Shown: positions 36,039 to 48,925, numbered from the stretch's first letter. The stretch is 64,000 bases of DNA from Odiellus spinosus (GCA_963920705.1 OY987228.1:2975056-3039055); one strand, 5' to 3'. Translations and numbers: made by a program. Notes: generated from the sequence alone by a model not told the origin.

Positions 36039-36588
36039 TTCGTCAATCGCCGCCATACTGAAAAAGGCGTCTTTTTTCCGAAAACGTTATCTGGATTTCA
36101 ACTTACAATATTTTGATTTCTTCACTCTAATTCCACATTCTTAATCCATCCAAAGGCTCCTGGCTGATACGTTCAACTCCCGGGTTTCGGCACCATTTTA
36201 TTTTCCACCAAGCGAATTATTTAAGTAACTAATTCATTTAAACACCAATTTCGATTCCAAATATCTTTATTCATTTCTCTGACTATGTCGTCCTTCTTTC
36301 GAGTTCCTTTTTGGAGTGGCAGAAAACAAACGCTTTCTCCTTTACATTTTCACTCTAACATGCTAACCATTACAATCACCCGAACATCGGCTTCGGCTTC
36401 AACAAAGCCCCCGTCTTGCTCTCCGATCTTCGCTATCACCGCGTTCTTTCGCTCCATGGGGGTTAAAGTTCGTAAATGCAGCTGAAGATACTATATGGCT
36501 ATATAGCCCTCCACACAAGCCCCAAGGCCAACATATATATAACATTATTCGTCCCATACATACATAAGTAAACAACCCTATAAGTATA
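36039..36588. other. No gene; unassigned
   Basis: The short frames at 36285 (plus) and 36399 (minus) overlap and have no motif that I know. Confidence 0.4.
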
Positions 36589-36911
36589 ATGACCAGAACT
36601 GTACACCCACAAGTCACATCTCCTTATAAGTATGAATCACCAGAAATGACAGAAACTGAGGAGGGCCAATTAGTAGCTATAGTAGAACAGGATTCCGGTG
36701 AACCAGAAGCGATTACTTTAGATAGAGAAATTACAATAGAAAAACAGCGTTTAGACGTTAAAATTAGCCGCCTTTGACCTTTCTGGAGGGAGGGTCATCG
36801 GACGCTAAGGATAGCGTAAGACAATGGGTTAAACGAGTTGGGCCAACCTGCAAATTAGTTGACGGCATCGTATATAGACGAATAGCATTACGTCAGTCAG
36901 GTATGGGAGAC

Positions 36912-37125
36912 TGTTGTATCTTTGTTGTATTATGACAAAGAGAAACCGAGTTTAATAAAATAACATTTATTGAATACTAGAGAACTACTTCGTGTTACAT
37001 CGTCAGGAGGAGTGTGTCTAATATGGTGTCTATACATGCTTATATACAACTATTAAAAAGTATTTTCTACATTGATAAGTGAGAGATGAAAGTTCAATGT
37101 CTATTTCTTATTTGTAGATACGTCA
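36912..37125 (-). repeat. Element E 3' LTR
   Basis: 214 bp, partner of 41300-41513. On the minus strand it is the downstream LTR. Confidence 0.9.
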
Positions 37126-38267
37126 TTTTCTCTTCCCAAGTAAATTCAATTGTAATTAAGTCGTTCAGGTTTCTTCGTTTGTCTTGACGACTTTCGTGGT
37201 GTCGCAGATGCTGGTACTTTTGTGGCATTGCTGTCCACTTCTGATTGCTTTGATGTAGCCTTGATCGTGCTTGCCTCTGAATTTGTTTGAAGTTCTGTAA
37301 TAGGTTTTTGTAGCAGTTGAGCATCGGAATTTGAAGGTGATTGGTTGGAAGGATTGTTTTCCGATATTGAACAGGGAACTGATCGATGTCTCATCTGGCT
37401 TACATGACGTCTTAACTTTCCAGCTGGTGTACTGATTGATACCATTGTATTTCCTATTGGTGCAAGGATCGTCCCTTCGTACCATTTTGGTCCCTTTCAA
37501 AGTTTCGAGCCCAAACGGTATCACCTTGAACGAACGATTTGTTAAGTTTTAGTTGTTTCGATGCTACATTAGGAGGTTTTCTAAGAGCGTCCAAGCTACT
37601 TCGAAGTTCTCTTCCAAGAAATAGCATTGCAGGAGTTTTTCCTTCTTGGTTTGGTAAGCAAGACGTGTTTTGAGCGTAACTTCTTTTTCTTTTGAGAGTC
37701 CATTTTTGATTGTAGATACAGCTTTCTCCGCATAGCCATTTGATGATGGGTGGTAGGGTGCTGTAGTTAAAGGTTTAATTCCATTATTCTTTGTGAAATC
37801 AAGGAATTCATCGCTAGTAAAGTTTGTTCCATTATCTGTGACAAGACATGCAGGTAAGCCGTGTCTCGAGAAGATATCACGCAAAACTTCTATTGTACTT
37901 TGAGACGAGGATGATTTCACTGCAGCAGCGTCCAACCAATTGGAATAAGTGTCTTGAAAGACTAAGACCATATACTGTCCAATAGGTCCAAGGAAGTCTA
38001 CATGTACCCGTTCCATAGGCATTTTCGTTTGCGGCCAATGTGTAGTTGTTTGAGAAGGCATTGGGGCCTGTTGTTGACATTCGTAACAACATGAAACCAA
38101 ACTCTCAATATCAGTATCTATTTTCGGCCACCATACTGACTTTCGAGCTAGCCGTTTCATTTTGGTCATACCAACATGTCCATCGTGCAATTCTTGTAGT
38201 ATAGTTGAACGAAACTGTTTCGGAATAAAAGTTCGATTATGCCATATAATGATACTTGAGTCTGAAG

Positions 38268-41139
38268 TTAATTCATTTCTTCGAATAAAAAATAACTGAT
38301 ATTATCCGTTGGCGGTTTTCGTGGCCATCCCGTTTTTATGAATTGAAGTACTTGAGCCAGGTTTGTATCAGCTTGTGTAGCTCTACCTATGTCTTTAAAG
38401 GATATTGGATGCTGTTTTAGAGCCTCTACCATCATGATAAATTCCGTTGGTTGTGGTGGTATTATATTTGGTGCTGGCAGGGGTAGGCGACTCAGCGCAT
38501 CCGCATTTCCATTTTTAGACCCAGATCTATACTTGATTTCATAATCATACGCTGATAGTGTCACCGCCCATCTCTGAATTCTAGCTGCTGTTGTCTTCGG
38601 CAGTTGTTTATCCGGTGAAAGTAAAGTTGCTAGTGGAGTATGATCAGATAATAGAGTAAATTTTCTCCCAAGAACGTACTCACGGAACTTTGTAACTCCG
38701 AAGACAAGGGCAAGAGCTTCTTTTTCAATTTGACTATAATTTTGTTCCGCTTTGCTTAATGTTCGTGAGACGAAAGCTATAGGACGATCTTGGTCATGAG
38801 CGAAGACATGAGATAGCACCGCTCCAACTCCACAAGGTGATGCATCGCAGGCTAGATTGATTGGTTTTTCTTAACCGTAATGGACCAAAACGGCTGGTGA
38901 GATAAGAATTTCTTTTGCCCGACTGAATGCATTAGCCGCTTCCGAGTTCCAATTCTATTCTTCTCCTTTCCTTGTGAGTCTATACAGAGGTGCCAAGAGG
39001 TCCGACATGTTTTGAACGAATTTGGCATAGTATGTAACTAGTCCAAGAAATGAACGTAGCTCTGATACGTTTTTCGGAATTGGCGCATCCTTGATAGGTT
39101 GAATGTGTTTCTGCGATGGATGAAGACCTTGAGCGTCAAGGACGTGACCCAAATATTCTACCGAATCTGTCATGAAGACGCATTTTTCTCGTCGTAATTT
39201 GGCTCCGGCATCTTCAAGACGAGATAGTACATTTTTTAAATTGTTTAAATGGTCCTGGTCGTTTCTTCCAGTCAATAACAGATCATCTTGAAAAATGGCT
39301 ATTCCTTCGATACCAGCAAGAATGTGCTCCATTTGTCTCTGGAAGACCGCGGCTGCCGAAGAAACTCCAAAGGGCAATCTTGTATATCTGAAAAGACCCT
39401 TCTGTGTAGTAATTACAAGGTTTTTGGATTCCTCGTCGAGCTCAATTTGATTGTACGCATCTCGAAGATCAAGTTTCGTAAAACGCTTTCCACCATTTAG
39501 ATTTGAAAAGAGTTCGTTTATCTTTGGTAGAGGATATTGCTCGGTAGATGTTGCTTTGTTTGCAGTTAAATTAAAACTGCCGCAGATTCTGATTGTCTTA
39601 TTGGGTTTGAGTGCAATGACAATTGGCGCAGCCCATTCTGAAGTTGCAACGGATTCTATGATACCTTCAGCTTTAAGCCTCTCCAACTCGGTATTAACTT
39701 GTTCTCTTAATGCAAACGGTACTGGACTAGGTTTATAACAACGAGGTTTAATATCACCTTGTCTATGAAGATGTACTTTTACTCCTTTGATTGTTCCCAG
39801 ACCAGGTGAAAACAGCTTATTGTGCTCAGATATGATTTTCTGCAGACTAACATCAGAAGACTCGCACGATGCCCGTAGTATGGCGTCTTGATGAGGTGGT
39901 GCGAGATTGAAAGCTTCTATCCAATTTCTGCCACATAAACTTGCGCCGGAATCAGAAACAATTAGTAACGGAACAGTTTTTCTCACGTTCTTGTTTGTAA
40001 CGTTAACATCCACAAATCCTTTAACCTCCACGATTGGTCCATTATAATTATGCAGCGTTATCGTAGGGTTCGTTTGAAGTGCAGGTAAGTTGGTTTTTCT
40101 TTTGAGGTCGGTATATGTAGTTGCAGATATTACCGAGTAGGCTGCTCCTGAGTCATGCTCCATCATAATCGTCTCGCCGTTGATATCAAATCTGTAAATA
40201 TACGGTTGTGGCGCCGGATCGAGCGTGGCAAGTTGAAAAAGTGAATATTCATTATTATCATTTCGTTCTTCTTTATCATGGAACTTGGATGATTCTTCAT
40301 TTAACGAGTGTAGTTTGCTATTTTTGGTTTTATTACTTGAATTACCAAGGTTCTGGTTCCTTCGTCCTCGCTCCGCTGATAGGCAAACTCGGGCTAAGTG
40401 ACCTTTCTTCTTGCAAAATGAGCAGGTAGTATTGATATGGTCACACTTATCCGCACGATGGTCCGGTTTCCCACAGCGAAAGCAGTGTCTTCTGGAATTA
40501 TGGTTTATCATTTGAATACTTGCTTGTATTCCATGTACGTCATCCAGTTGATTTTGAATTTGAAGGCAGTGCATTAATTTGTTCTGCTGAGACTGATGAG
40601 GTTGATTTCTCATTGAGGCTTGATAAATTTCTTGCAGTGGCTTCCATAGTGATAGCAATGTCTATGGCCTTTTGAAGTGTCAGGTCTGTAGCGGTCTCCA
40701 GTAGGTATCGTCCTTGAATGGCCTCATCATCGATTCCTGCCATTAAACGATCTCACAACATCATTTCAAGATTAGTATCGAAATTAAAAAATCTCGCCAA
40801 TCTGCGTAGTTCAGCAATGAAGGTAGCGACTGACTCTCCCTTGGCTCTTTTGCGATTTCCGAAATTAATTCGTTCAGTGATTTCCGAAGGAGCAGGATCA
40901 AAATGATTATTTAGGATTTTGACTAGGTCATTGTACTTCTTATCCGCAGGTTTTGGTGGACTCACAAGACTCCGTAAACATGCATAGGTTTTAGGTCCAA
41001 GTAGTGTTAAAAAGGTGGCTACCTTAATGGCCTCATCCGTGATAGCATTAGCCTTGAGATATAGATCCATTCTTTCTGCATATAAACTCCAAAGTTCCCC
41101 AGAATTGTCAAACTGTTGAAAATTCCCATTGGACGGCAT
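38268..41139 (-). pseudogene. Element E gag, protease, RT and RNase H (fossil)
   Basis: The gag start reads MPSNGNFQQFDNSGELWSLY with a capsid-like region (ERINFGNRKRAKGESVATFI). The knuckles are CFRCGKPDHRADKC and CSFCKKKGHLARVC; the protease motif is HDSGAAYSVI; the RT catalytic loop is FQDDLLLTG; the RNase H motif is LLSDHTPLATLL. Order and motifs are those of arthropod Ty3/Gypsy. The frame is interrupted in a few places. Confidence 0.88.
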
Positions 41140-41299
41140 TATTGATTGTAGTATGAAGGTTGTACCTTGAGAAGTGACTTGTCAAATTTCTAGCAGGATT
41201 TAGTCGAGGCAGTAATCGAAGGCAGTGATCAAAAGCAGTAGTAGTAGTAGCGTAGAATCTTCTTTAAGCGTAGGTGTTGATTCTAATCTACGTCGCCAT

Positions 41300-41513
41300 T
41301 GTTGTATCTTTGTTGTATTATGACAAAGAGAAACTGAGTTTAATAAAATAACATTTATTGAATAATAGAGAACTACTTCGTATTACATCGTCAGGAGGAG
41401 TCTGTCTAATATGGTGTCTATACATGCTTATATACAACTATTAAAAAGTATTTTCTACATTGATAAGCGAGAGATCAAAGTTCAATGTCTATTTCTTATT
41501 TGTAGATACGTCA
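41300..41513 (-). repeat. Element E 5' LTR
   Basis: 214 bp. Just inside it on the minus strand is tggcgacgtag, a possible primer-binding site. Its outer flank is GAGAC, then resumed element F sequence. Confidence 0.9.
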
Positions 41514-43210
41514 GAGACAAAGGTTTAAATCACACTGACAATAGTAGAAAATCCTGTGGTAATCATAGTAATATTAATCACAATGAAAATAGTAGAAAAT
41601 CTTGTGATAATCATAGTAACAGTATCAATCACCATGAAAATAGTAGAAAACCATGTGATGATCATAGTAGTAGTAGTAAAAATCACAATGAAAATAGTAG
41701 TAAATCATGTGATAATCATAGTAGTAGTAATAGTAGTAACAACCTTTGTACCAATTGCAGTGACAATATTAGAACCCCCTGCAGTCCCCTAGTAGTAGAC
41801 TCATTTTTCATAGTAGTACCCAAAGATCTTGTCCATGTCGTAATAGCGGCTTGCCACGATATCAAATCTTCTAGTCACCAGGGCACCGCTAAAACCTTAG
41901 AACGCATTAGAAAATATTACACCTGGGAAGGAATGACTAAAGATGTTCATCATTACGTCAAGTCATGTCAAAGCTGCCAAGAACATAAATCACCCCCAAT
42001 CAAACAAGCGGGATTTACGAAATCAGCTGAACCCTCTCAGCCGTGGGAAGTAATAGGTATCGACCTTAAAGGCGAATACCCTCGTAGTAAGAGTGGTAAC
42101 ACTCATATAGTAGTAATAGTAGATTATTGTACGAAATGGGTGGAGGCATTTCCCTTGAGGAAAGCCACAACTAAAAATATAGCCGCCCTTTTAATTAATC
42201 AGGTTTTCACGCGTTTTGGTGTACCAAAACGTATAGTTAGTGACAACGGCCCGCAGTTCGTGTCAAACCTCATGAAGGAAGTTTGTAGTCTCTTCCAAAT
42301 TAAACAGCGTTTTACTTCCTTTTATTCCCCGCAAAGCAACCAAACAGAAATGGTTAATAAAAATATCGGGATGATGATCAAATGTTACGTCACCGAAAGT
42401 CACCAGTATTGGGACGAGGGGCTACAACAATTCATTATGGCGCCGCGTTCCTCGAAAAATGAATCAACCGGCTTTTCGCCGTCCTTTTTAAATTTTGGTC
42501 GAGAAATTCGAGAGCCGGCCATAATGAATGTTGACCAAAACCAAATCTCAAAAGCCTGCGAGGCCATTGATCCCCTCGGCAGAGCTAAAATCATTAGTGA
42601 CGCAATTACAAAAGCCCAGGGAAATTTGAAGGTAGCACAGTTGAAGAATGCGGCCTTATATAAAAAGAAAAAGAGGGAATTTAATAAGGGAGATTTAGTC
42701 ATGAAAAAATCTCACCACCAATCTAGTGCTGGTGACAGATTTTCAGCAAAATTAGCGAATGACTTGGAAGGTCCGTTTGTAGTGGATCAAAAGCTATCCC
42801 CGTATACCTATAAATTAGCACAGAGAGATAGTAGTCAACAGTTGAGTGGGACTTTTCATCTGAGGGAACTTAAGCTCTTTAAAGAGCGTGACCTCGAAAA
42901 GAAAGAAAGCCCCGTAGTTAGGAAACCCAAACGAAAGCCCAATATCGTTCGTCCTCCAGCCGACGATAGCTTTCACATGGTCTTGCGAAATCGCAAGTAA
43001 GTTGTAACTTTGGAATTAAAAGCGTTGGGATAAGAAATTAGTTTTTCGTACGAAAGTCGCTGGGTTTGGTACCCCCCGGTCTCTTTAAAATTCGTCGCCC
43101 CATCAGCTTCTCCATAGCCAAGTGTTTTTTTTTTTTTTGTATATTTTTAGCGTAATTTTTTGTATTGTTTTAATGTTTTGTAAGTGAGCTTCTAGTCTAT
43201 TTGCCTCCTG

Positions 43211-44062
43211 GACCTTTAGCCAATCAGAACGCTCCATTTCCCCATTGAAATAACATTAAAATCGACTTTTTCGAGGACATGTCCTGTGCATCGCAGAACT
43301 AAAAGAGTAATTATTTGTTACGGTTAAAACCAATTTTAAATGGTAGAGCAAGGTTCGAACGTGTGCCTTTTCCAAGTTTCATTTAAAAATATTAAGTCTA
43401 AGTATTTTAAAATTAATTCTGAAGTTGACCCTTTTTTTGGTACTTAGCTGGTTTCGCGCATGGCCAAATTGGTAATGTTATTCTATGGGATTTGGTTTTT
43501 TGAAAGTGGCTTACCTTTCAGATTTATTTTCTAAAACTTCCGGATATTTTTCAGACTTGGATTTTCCGTATGGTATGAATTAAGTTTCAAGCTTTATTTT
43601 AAGACTAATTTCATAATTTTACACCGATTAGTTGGCCCACAATCTATTCATGAAAAAGGAGGGAACAACATGGCGGAGAAATAGATTCGCCAAAAACCTA
43701 AGCCTAATTTGTCAATCGCGAATAATTTTTCGATTATTTTTTTATGATTAACTGATTTACTGATAGTTGTGGATTATTTTGTCCAAACCCCGATCTCTAA
43801 ATACCGACCTTGAAATTCCGTTAAAACTCGATTAAAACTACTTAAATAAATAATGTTTTATTATAACTCCTCGACTTTAGTCGAGGCAATTCGTTCATAT
43901 TGCATTATGCGTGCTGAAATAAGGAGTTTATACAGAATAAAAATTCGCTGTATTTTAGTCCCAATTTAGGTTGCGGATTTCCAAAACCAAAATCCTTATG
44001 TATTTAGGTTTTAGCGCTAGAAAGTGATCTCTTTCAAGGGAATCATAATATAAAACTATAAG
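43211..44062 (+). repeat. Y repeat, copy 2
   Basis: About 850 bp, nearly identical to 45598-46420 and inverse to much of 16782-17693. It carries the hairpin cctcgactttagtcgagg at 43868. Its left end is shorter than in copy 3. No coding sequence. Confidence 0.85.
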
Positions 44063-44097
44063 GTTTTCCTCGAAGAAAAATAACTACGAATAATTTA

Positions 44098-44610
44098 AAA
44101 GGCCTATCTTTTCTGAAATTTGCCCCCTTCCTCATTTGACTGCTCAATTTGTTACGGTCAACGTCGTCTGCTAAGCTAGAAAACAAGGTGAGTACAAAGG
44201 GGCTTTAAAAAACGCAAATAGTCCCTATAAGATACTCATTCTTATAAACCGGCGAGTATTTTTAACGATCTGTTGAAGTACGAGTCGTGACAATTTGGGG
44301 TTAAAAAAAGTGAACTCACATTATACAAAAAAAAAAAAAAAAAAAATTCAAAACACGTTTTCCCTGAAAAATAATTAAGCCAAATTTAATGTTAAGGGTC
44401 AATGGGAGAAAATCGCCTGTTATGTTTTTTCTTAAATATTTGCGAGTGAATAAAATCAGTTGTTTTGAAATTAGACTCTAAATCCTGTCAGATTGCGATT
44501 ATAATCAAATTTTACGTTTTAAAAGAAAATTTAACATATCTGTCCCTTCAGCCGTCTGAAATCATAACAGATCTTTCTGGGTCTTTGTTCACAAAGACAT
44601 TTTTTATATA
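44098..44610 (+). mobile_element. X element, partial copy (one arm)
   Basis: The inverse of 13550-14110. It includes the dispersed module (about 44098-44230), ccggcgagtatttttaacga, then the terminal arm ending near tctttgttcacaaagacatt. It lacks the opposite arm. Confidence 0.75.
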
Positions 44611-44614
44611 ATAT

Positions 44615-45520
44615 ATAAAGGGGCGATTTAGAATATAGTATTGTTCGTATATTTTAAAAGTGCATGTGTATATATTTTTCCGATGCCGGTATAATTTTAA
44701 ATCGGCGATGCTTTTAGTCTTAATGACCATACCGATACTTTTCGCATCCTACCTAAAATTTAACAATAGTGTATTGCACCATTTTGGAAATAACGCGAGT
44801 GCGCGTCATAAATCAGCGAATGCTTTTAGGCATTCTGCCGATACCTTTCATATCATCGATAATTGGAACAATGGCGCAAACCAAAATAAGATTGCACCAC
44901 TTTTGAAATGACGCGGGTGCGCGTCCTAAAACGACGCCATTTTAACGGTCCGTGATTGGCTCCCTGAACCATCCGGAGGTTCATGCCATCACGTGACCAT
45001 GTCAACAAAACTGGGCTGCTCTGACTTGGAAGACACACAACTCTTGATTTTTGAAACTCCGAGGAAGCCCAGCTAAGCTCGCCTGCCAACCTCGCCAGGA
45101 GACGATATTTTGGCTATGTCGAATTCCGAACTTTGAAGTTCCACGCTGGCCGCGATGAACTGAAGCTTGGGGAGAAACTAAGTCCATTTTTGGATCCTGA
45201 TGGCTGGTAATCACTATTTCAGCCATAGGCGCTATCTTCATCAATCGGAGTCAGTGTAGCCGAAGCTACGTCGTCGATAGAAGCACCTCGCCACGCACCC
45301 ATCGGACTCTCGCGATAAGTGATGAGTACATTTATTAGTATCGCGTGTAATATAGTAATAGACTTTAATTCGTGTATATATATAAATTATTAATTAATCG
45401 TAGTAGACTGGCATCGGTCGTTAATTGCATGATGCGCGATATTTTGGGGGTAGTTGTATTATAGTTTTTTTTTTATAGTAGTTATGTTCATTTGTTTATA
45501 GTTGTAGTGTATTGTAATTC
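44615..45520. other. No gene; unassigned sequence between Y copies
   Basis: The three short overlapping frames (44660, 44853, 45002) have no recognisable motif. The GC content is higher between 44930 and 45290. It might be host DNA carried between repeats. Confidence 0.4.
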
Positions 45521-46417
45521 GAAGAACCCGGTAGGGTTCTTACGTTATGGGCTGATCATCATTTGTAATGCTATTTTGATTTCCTTAAAAAATTGGACCT
45601 TTAGCCAATCAGAACGCTCCATTTCCCCATTGAAATAACATTAAAATCGACTTTTTCGAGGACATGTCCTGTGCATCGCAGAACTAAAATGGTAATTATT
45701 TGTTACGGTTAAAACCAATTTTAAATGGTAGAGCAAGGTTCGAATGTGTGCCTTTTCCAAGTTTCATTTAAAAATATTAAGTCTAAGTATTTTAAAATTA
45801 ATTCTGAAGTTGACCCTTTTTTTTTGATACTTAGCTGGTTTCGCGCATGGCCAAATTCGTAATGTTATTCTATGGGATTTGGTTTTTTGAAAGTGCCTTT
45901 CAGATTTATTTTCTAAAACTTCCGGATATTTTTCAGACTTGGATTTTCCGTGTGGTATGAATTAAGTTTCAAGCTTTATTTTAAGACTAATTTCATAATT
46001 TTACACCGATTAGTTGGCCCACAATCTATTCATGAAAACGGAGGGAACAACAAGGCGGAGAAATAGATTCGCCAAAAACCTAAGCCTAATTTGTCAATCG
46101 CGAATAATTTTTCGATTATTTTTTTATGAATAACTGATTTACTGATAGTTGTGGATTATTTTGTCCAAACCCCGATCTCTAAATACCGACCTTGAAATTC
46201 CGTTAAAACTCGGTTAAAACTACTTAAATAAATAATGTTTTATTATAACTCCTCGTTCATATTGCATTATGCGTGCTGAAAGAAGGAGTTTATACAGAAT
46301 AAAAATTCGCTGTATTTTAGTCCCAATTTAGGTTGCGGATTTCCAAAACCAAAATCCTTATGTATTTAGGTTTTAGCGCTAGAAAGTGATCTCTTTCAAG
46401 GGAATCATAATATAGCC
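45521..46417 (+). repeat. Y repeat, copy 3
   Basis: Longest Y copy, starting at the gaacccggtagggttct hairpin-like end. It is nearly identical to copy 2 for about 820 bp. It lacks the 20 bp that include the right half of the cctcgactttagtcgagg hairpin (near 46247), a deletion at a stem. Confidence 0.8.
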
Positions 46418-46430
46418 CTATACGGAGTGT

Positions 46431-48521
46431 CTAATTGTGCCCGGGACCCGGGCGAAAATAGCCTGAAGAGGCTAAATGTGCCCGGATCCCGGGCACAAAT
46501 AGCCGGCCACCTAAACGAGGCTAAAAGCGCCCGGGGCCCGGGCAGAAATAGCCAGCGACTTATAGGAGGCTATTTCTGCCCGGGTTTGCTGGCGGCGGGA
46601 ACCCGGGCACATTTAGCCTTGTATAAGTTTCTGGCTATTTCTGCCCGGGTTCCCCAAAAACGAGAACCCGGGCAGAAATAGACGGTCCACATGTGGCCTG
46701 TCTATTTCTGCCCGGGTTCACGGCTGACGTGATCCCGGGCAGAAATAGCCAGCGACTTATACGAGACTATATCTGCCCGGGCACTCGGTTAGTTTATTAC
46801 CCGGGCAGAAATAGACGGTCCACATGTGGCCTGTCTATTTCTGCCCGGGTTCACGGCTGATGAGATCCCGGGCAGATGATTAATGAATTAAGCGATATTT
46901 ATGTTAAAAATATTGGTAAATGTGTTTAGGATTTTTGCAAGCGTCTTTGCTAATTATTTAAATTATTTTACCACGTGATGGGTGAAATGTGGGAAAAAAC
47001 TTAGGTAGGTTGAAAACACGCGCGATTTTTTATTAAACTTCTGAATATAGGCTTAAAGTAAGATTATAATTTCGACTATTTTCATGTAATTGTTTTCGGA
47101 TGATAAAAAGGAAGTGAATTGATCTTTGATAAATGATCCTAATATTGGTAAATGTGTTTAGGATCTTTGCAAGCGTCTTTGCTAATTATTTAAATTATTT
47201 TACCACGTGATGGGTGAAATGTGGGAAAAAACTTAGGTAGGTTGAAAACACGCGCGATTTTTTATTAAACTTCTGAATATAGGCTTAAAGTAAGATTATA
47301 ATTTCGACTATTTTCATGTAATTGTTTTCGGATGATAAAAAGGAAGTGAATTGATCTTTGATAAATGATCCTAGAAGCTTAAATGCTTCAAATTGAGTCA
47401 AGAAGATTTTTTAAAGGTGGCTAGATTAAATTTTAAACGAAGAAAGCACTGTCGGTCGTGGAGGTCCATGATTAACTTTAAATCTTATTTCCGATACATT
47501 TGGACCAGCGAATTCTCAACACGCACCCGCGTGGTATGAATATTAAAATAATTTGCTTTACCGTGGGAGCTCATTTGTAATTTTTTTTCAAAAAAAGCGA
47601 CTTATTCCAAATCCATTATTAATCGTCCTTGATATTGGAATATACAATTTGTCCTATTTAACGCCTAACAAATAAAAAAAAATCACTCGTTATCGGACTT
47701 CATTCTCCCTTAAAAGGGAATTTCACCACTTTGATATTGTGTGGGACCACCTTGCTATTTCAAAACCTTATATCTTCAGTGCATAGGTGAAAGACTCGGA
47801 AAAAGATCTAGTTTTAGGCTTTTGCAGAAAATATTCCAGAAATTAAGGTTATCATATAAATCGCGCGTTTTCAACCTACCTAAGTTTTTTCCCACATTTC
47901 ACCCATCACGTGGTAAAATAATTTAAATAATTAGCAAAGACGCTTGCAAAGATCCTAAACACATTTGCCAATCTTTTTAACATAAATATCGCTTAATTCA
48001 TTAATCATCTGCCCGGGATCTCATCAGCCGTGAACCCGGGCAGAAATAGACAGGCCACATGTGGACCGTCTATTTCTGCCCGGGTAATAAACTAACCGAG
48101 TGCCCGGGCAGATATAGTCTCGTATAAGTCGCTGGCTATTTCTGCCCGGGATCTCATCAGCCGTGAACCCGGGCAGAAATAGACAGGCCACATGTGGACC
48201 GTCTATTTCTGCCCGGGTAATAAACTAACCGAGTGCCCGGGCAGATATAGTCTCGTATAAGTCGCTGGCTATTTCTGCCCGGGATCTCATCAGCCGTGAA
48301 CCCGGGCAGAAATAGACAGGCCACATGTGGACCGTCTATTTCTGCCCGGGTTCTCGTTTTTGGGGAACCCGGGCAGAAATAGCCAGAAACTTATACAAGG
48401 CTAAATGTGCCCGGGCCCCGGGCGCTTTTAGCCTCGTTTAGGTGGCCGGCTATTTGTGCCCGGGATCCGGGCACATTTAGCCTCTTCAGGCTATTTTCGC
48501 CCGGGTCCCGGGCACAATTAG
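46431..48521. mobile_element. Foldback element with CCCGGG hairpin-string arms
   Basis: Inverted arms 46431 to about 46990 and about 47870-48521 begin CTAATTGTGCCCGGGACCCG. Each outer arm is a string of modules separated by CCCGGG: 15 such sites on the left and 17 on the right. Long modules run agaaatag to ctatttctg and are themselves palindromes (for example around ccacatgtgg). Short 17-bp modules alternate with them. The right arm has extra units of a super-module of about 120 bp. There is no transposase and no clear target duplication. The structure resembles Foldback-type transposons; the superfamily is unknown. Confidence 0.8.
46911..47374 (+). repeat. 232-bp tandem duplication in foldback centre
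   Basis: tattggtaaatgtgtttagg and the following 210 bp occur twice (46911 and 47143) with about one difference. Part of this unit is also the inner end of the inverted arm, so the loop grew by duplication. Confidence 0.9.
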
Positions 48522-48921
48522 CAACGGCCTTTTTTTCTAATTTTAAATAAAAATTTTAAATTTTTGGTTTAATGTTATTGTTTACGATATTTTTACTTTT
48601 CAGATATTTTGGGCGGGAAATTTATATGATTTAATTACGTTAAGTTAGGTTAAGTTTGTCTCGATCCTTTTAATGTTTTTGTATCGTCTCAGGTTCATAT
48701 TTTATAAGGAGACGTTAAATTTAAATAAAAAAAAATCAAATTCAGAGTCAAGAATAATTTTACGATAATTTAACTTTCTTTCCAGTGATCGAATCATTTA
48801 TTACGATTGATTTCGGACATGTTGATTTAATTTTAAAGTTTTGTTTTGGCTTTTTAATCGTTTTTTCTTTCGTTCCAGAGCAAAGATCAAATGACGTCAT
48901 CAGTGAGACGGGAGCTGTTCT
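48522..48921. other. No gene; AT-rich unassigned
   Basis: Low-complexity AT-rich sequence without coding frames or repeat ends that I recognise. Confidence 0.5.
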
Positions 48922-48925
48922 TTAA

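Larger units (their letters stand above)
36912..41513 (-). mobile_element. Ty3/Gypsy element E, minus strand, inserted in F
   Basis: Two 214-bp LTRs (36912-37125 and 41300-41513) begin TGTTGTATC and end ATACGTCA. They are flanked by the perfect 5-bp duplication GAGAC (36907-36911 and 41514-41518). Parts on the minus strand: gag at about 40400-41139 with two CCHC knuckles at about 40390-40490, protease at about 40080-40190, reverse transcriptase at about 39150-39760, RNase H at about 38470-38830, and integrase at about 37600-38190 with tail to about 37130. The LTRs differ at six sites of 214 (about 3 percent). It is structurally complete but broken in several places. Confidence 0.92.
36589..43000 (+). 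mobile_element. Ty3/Gypsy fossil F, split by element E
   Basis: Two flanks of one Gypsy fragment: 36589-36911 (short pre-integrase segment) and 41519-43000 (integrase). The integrase part has the HHCC finger near 41870-41980 (HQGTAKTLERIRKYY, CQSCQEH) and the core (GIDLKGEYP, RIVSDNGPQFVSN, FTSFYSPQSNQTEMVN). A C-terminal tail with a YKLA type motif runs to 43000. An in-frame tandem repeat of about 55 bp (Asn/Ser/His/Lys-rich, about 41540-41745) sits before the finger. No LTRs, gag or reverse transcriptase are visible. It is broken by the E insertion and truncated upstream. Confidence 0.8.

Noticed and set aside
44615-45290. Possible host exon in the GC-richer stretch
   Set aside because: Three short frames overlap, no splice-bounded frame or domain stands out, and the stretch is bounded by Y/X repeats.
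46427-46681. 84-aa frame in the CCCGGG-rich arm
   Set aside because: It is translation of the repeated hairpin modules; no independent coding signal.
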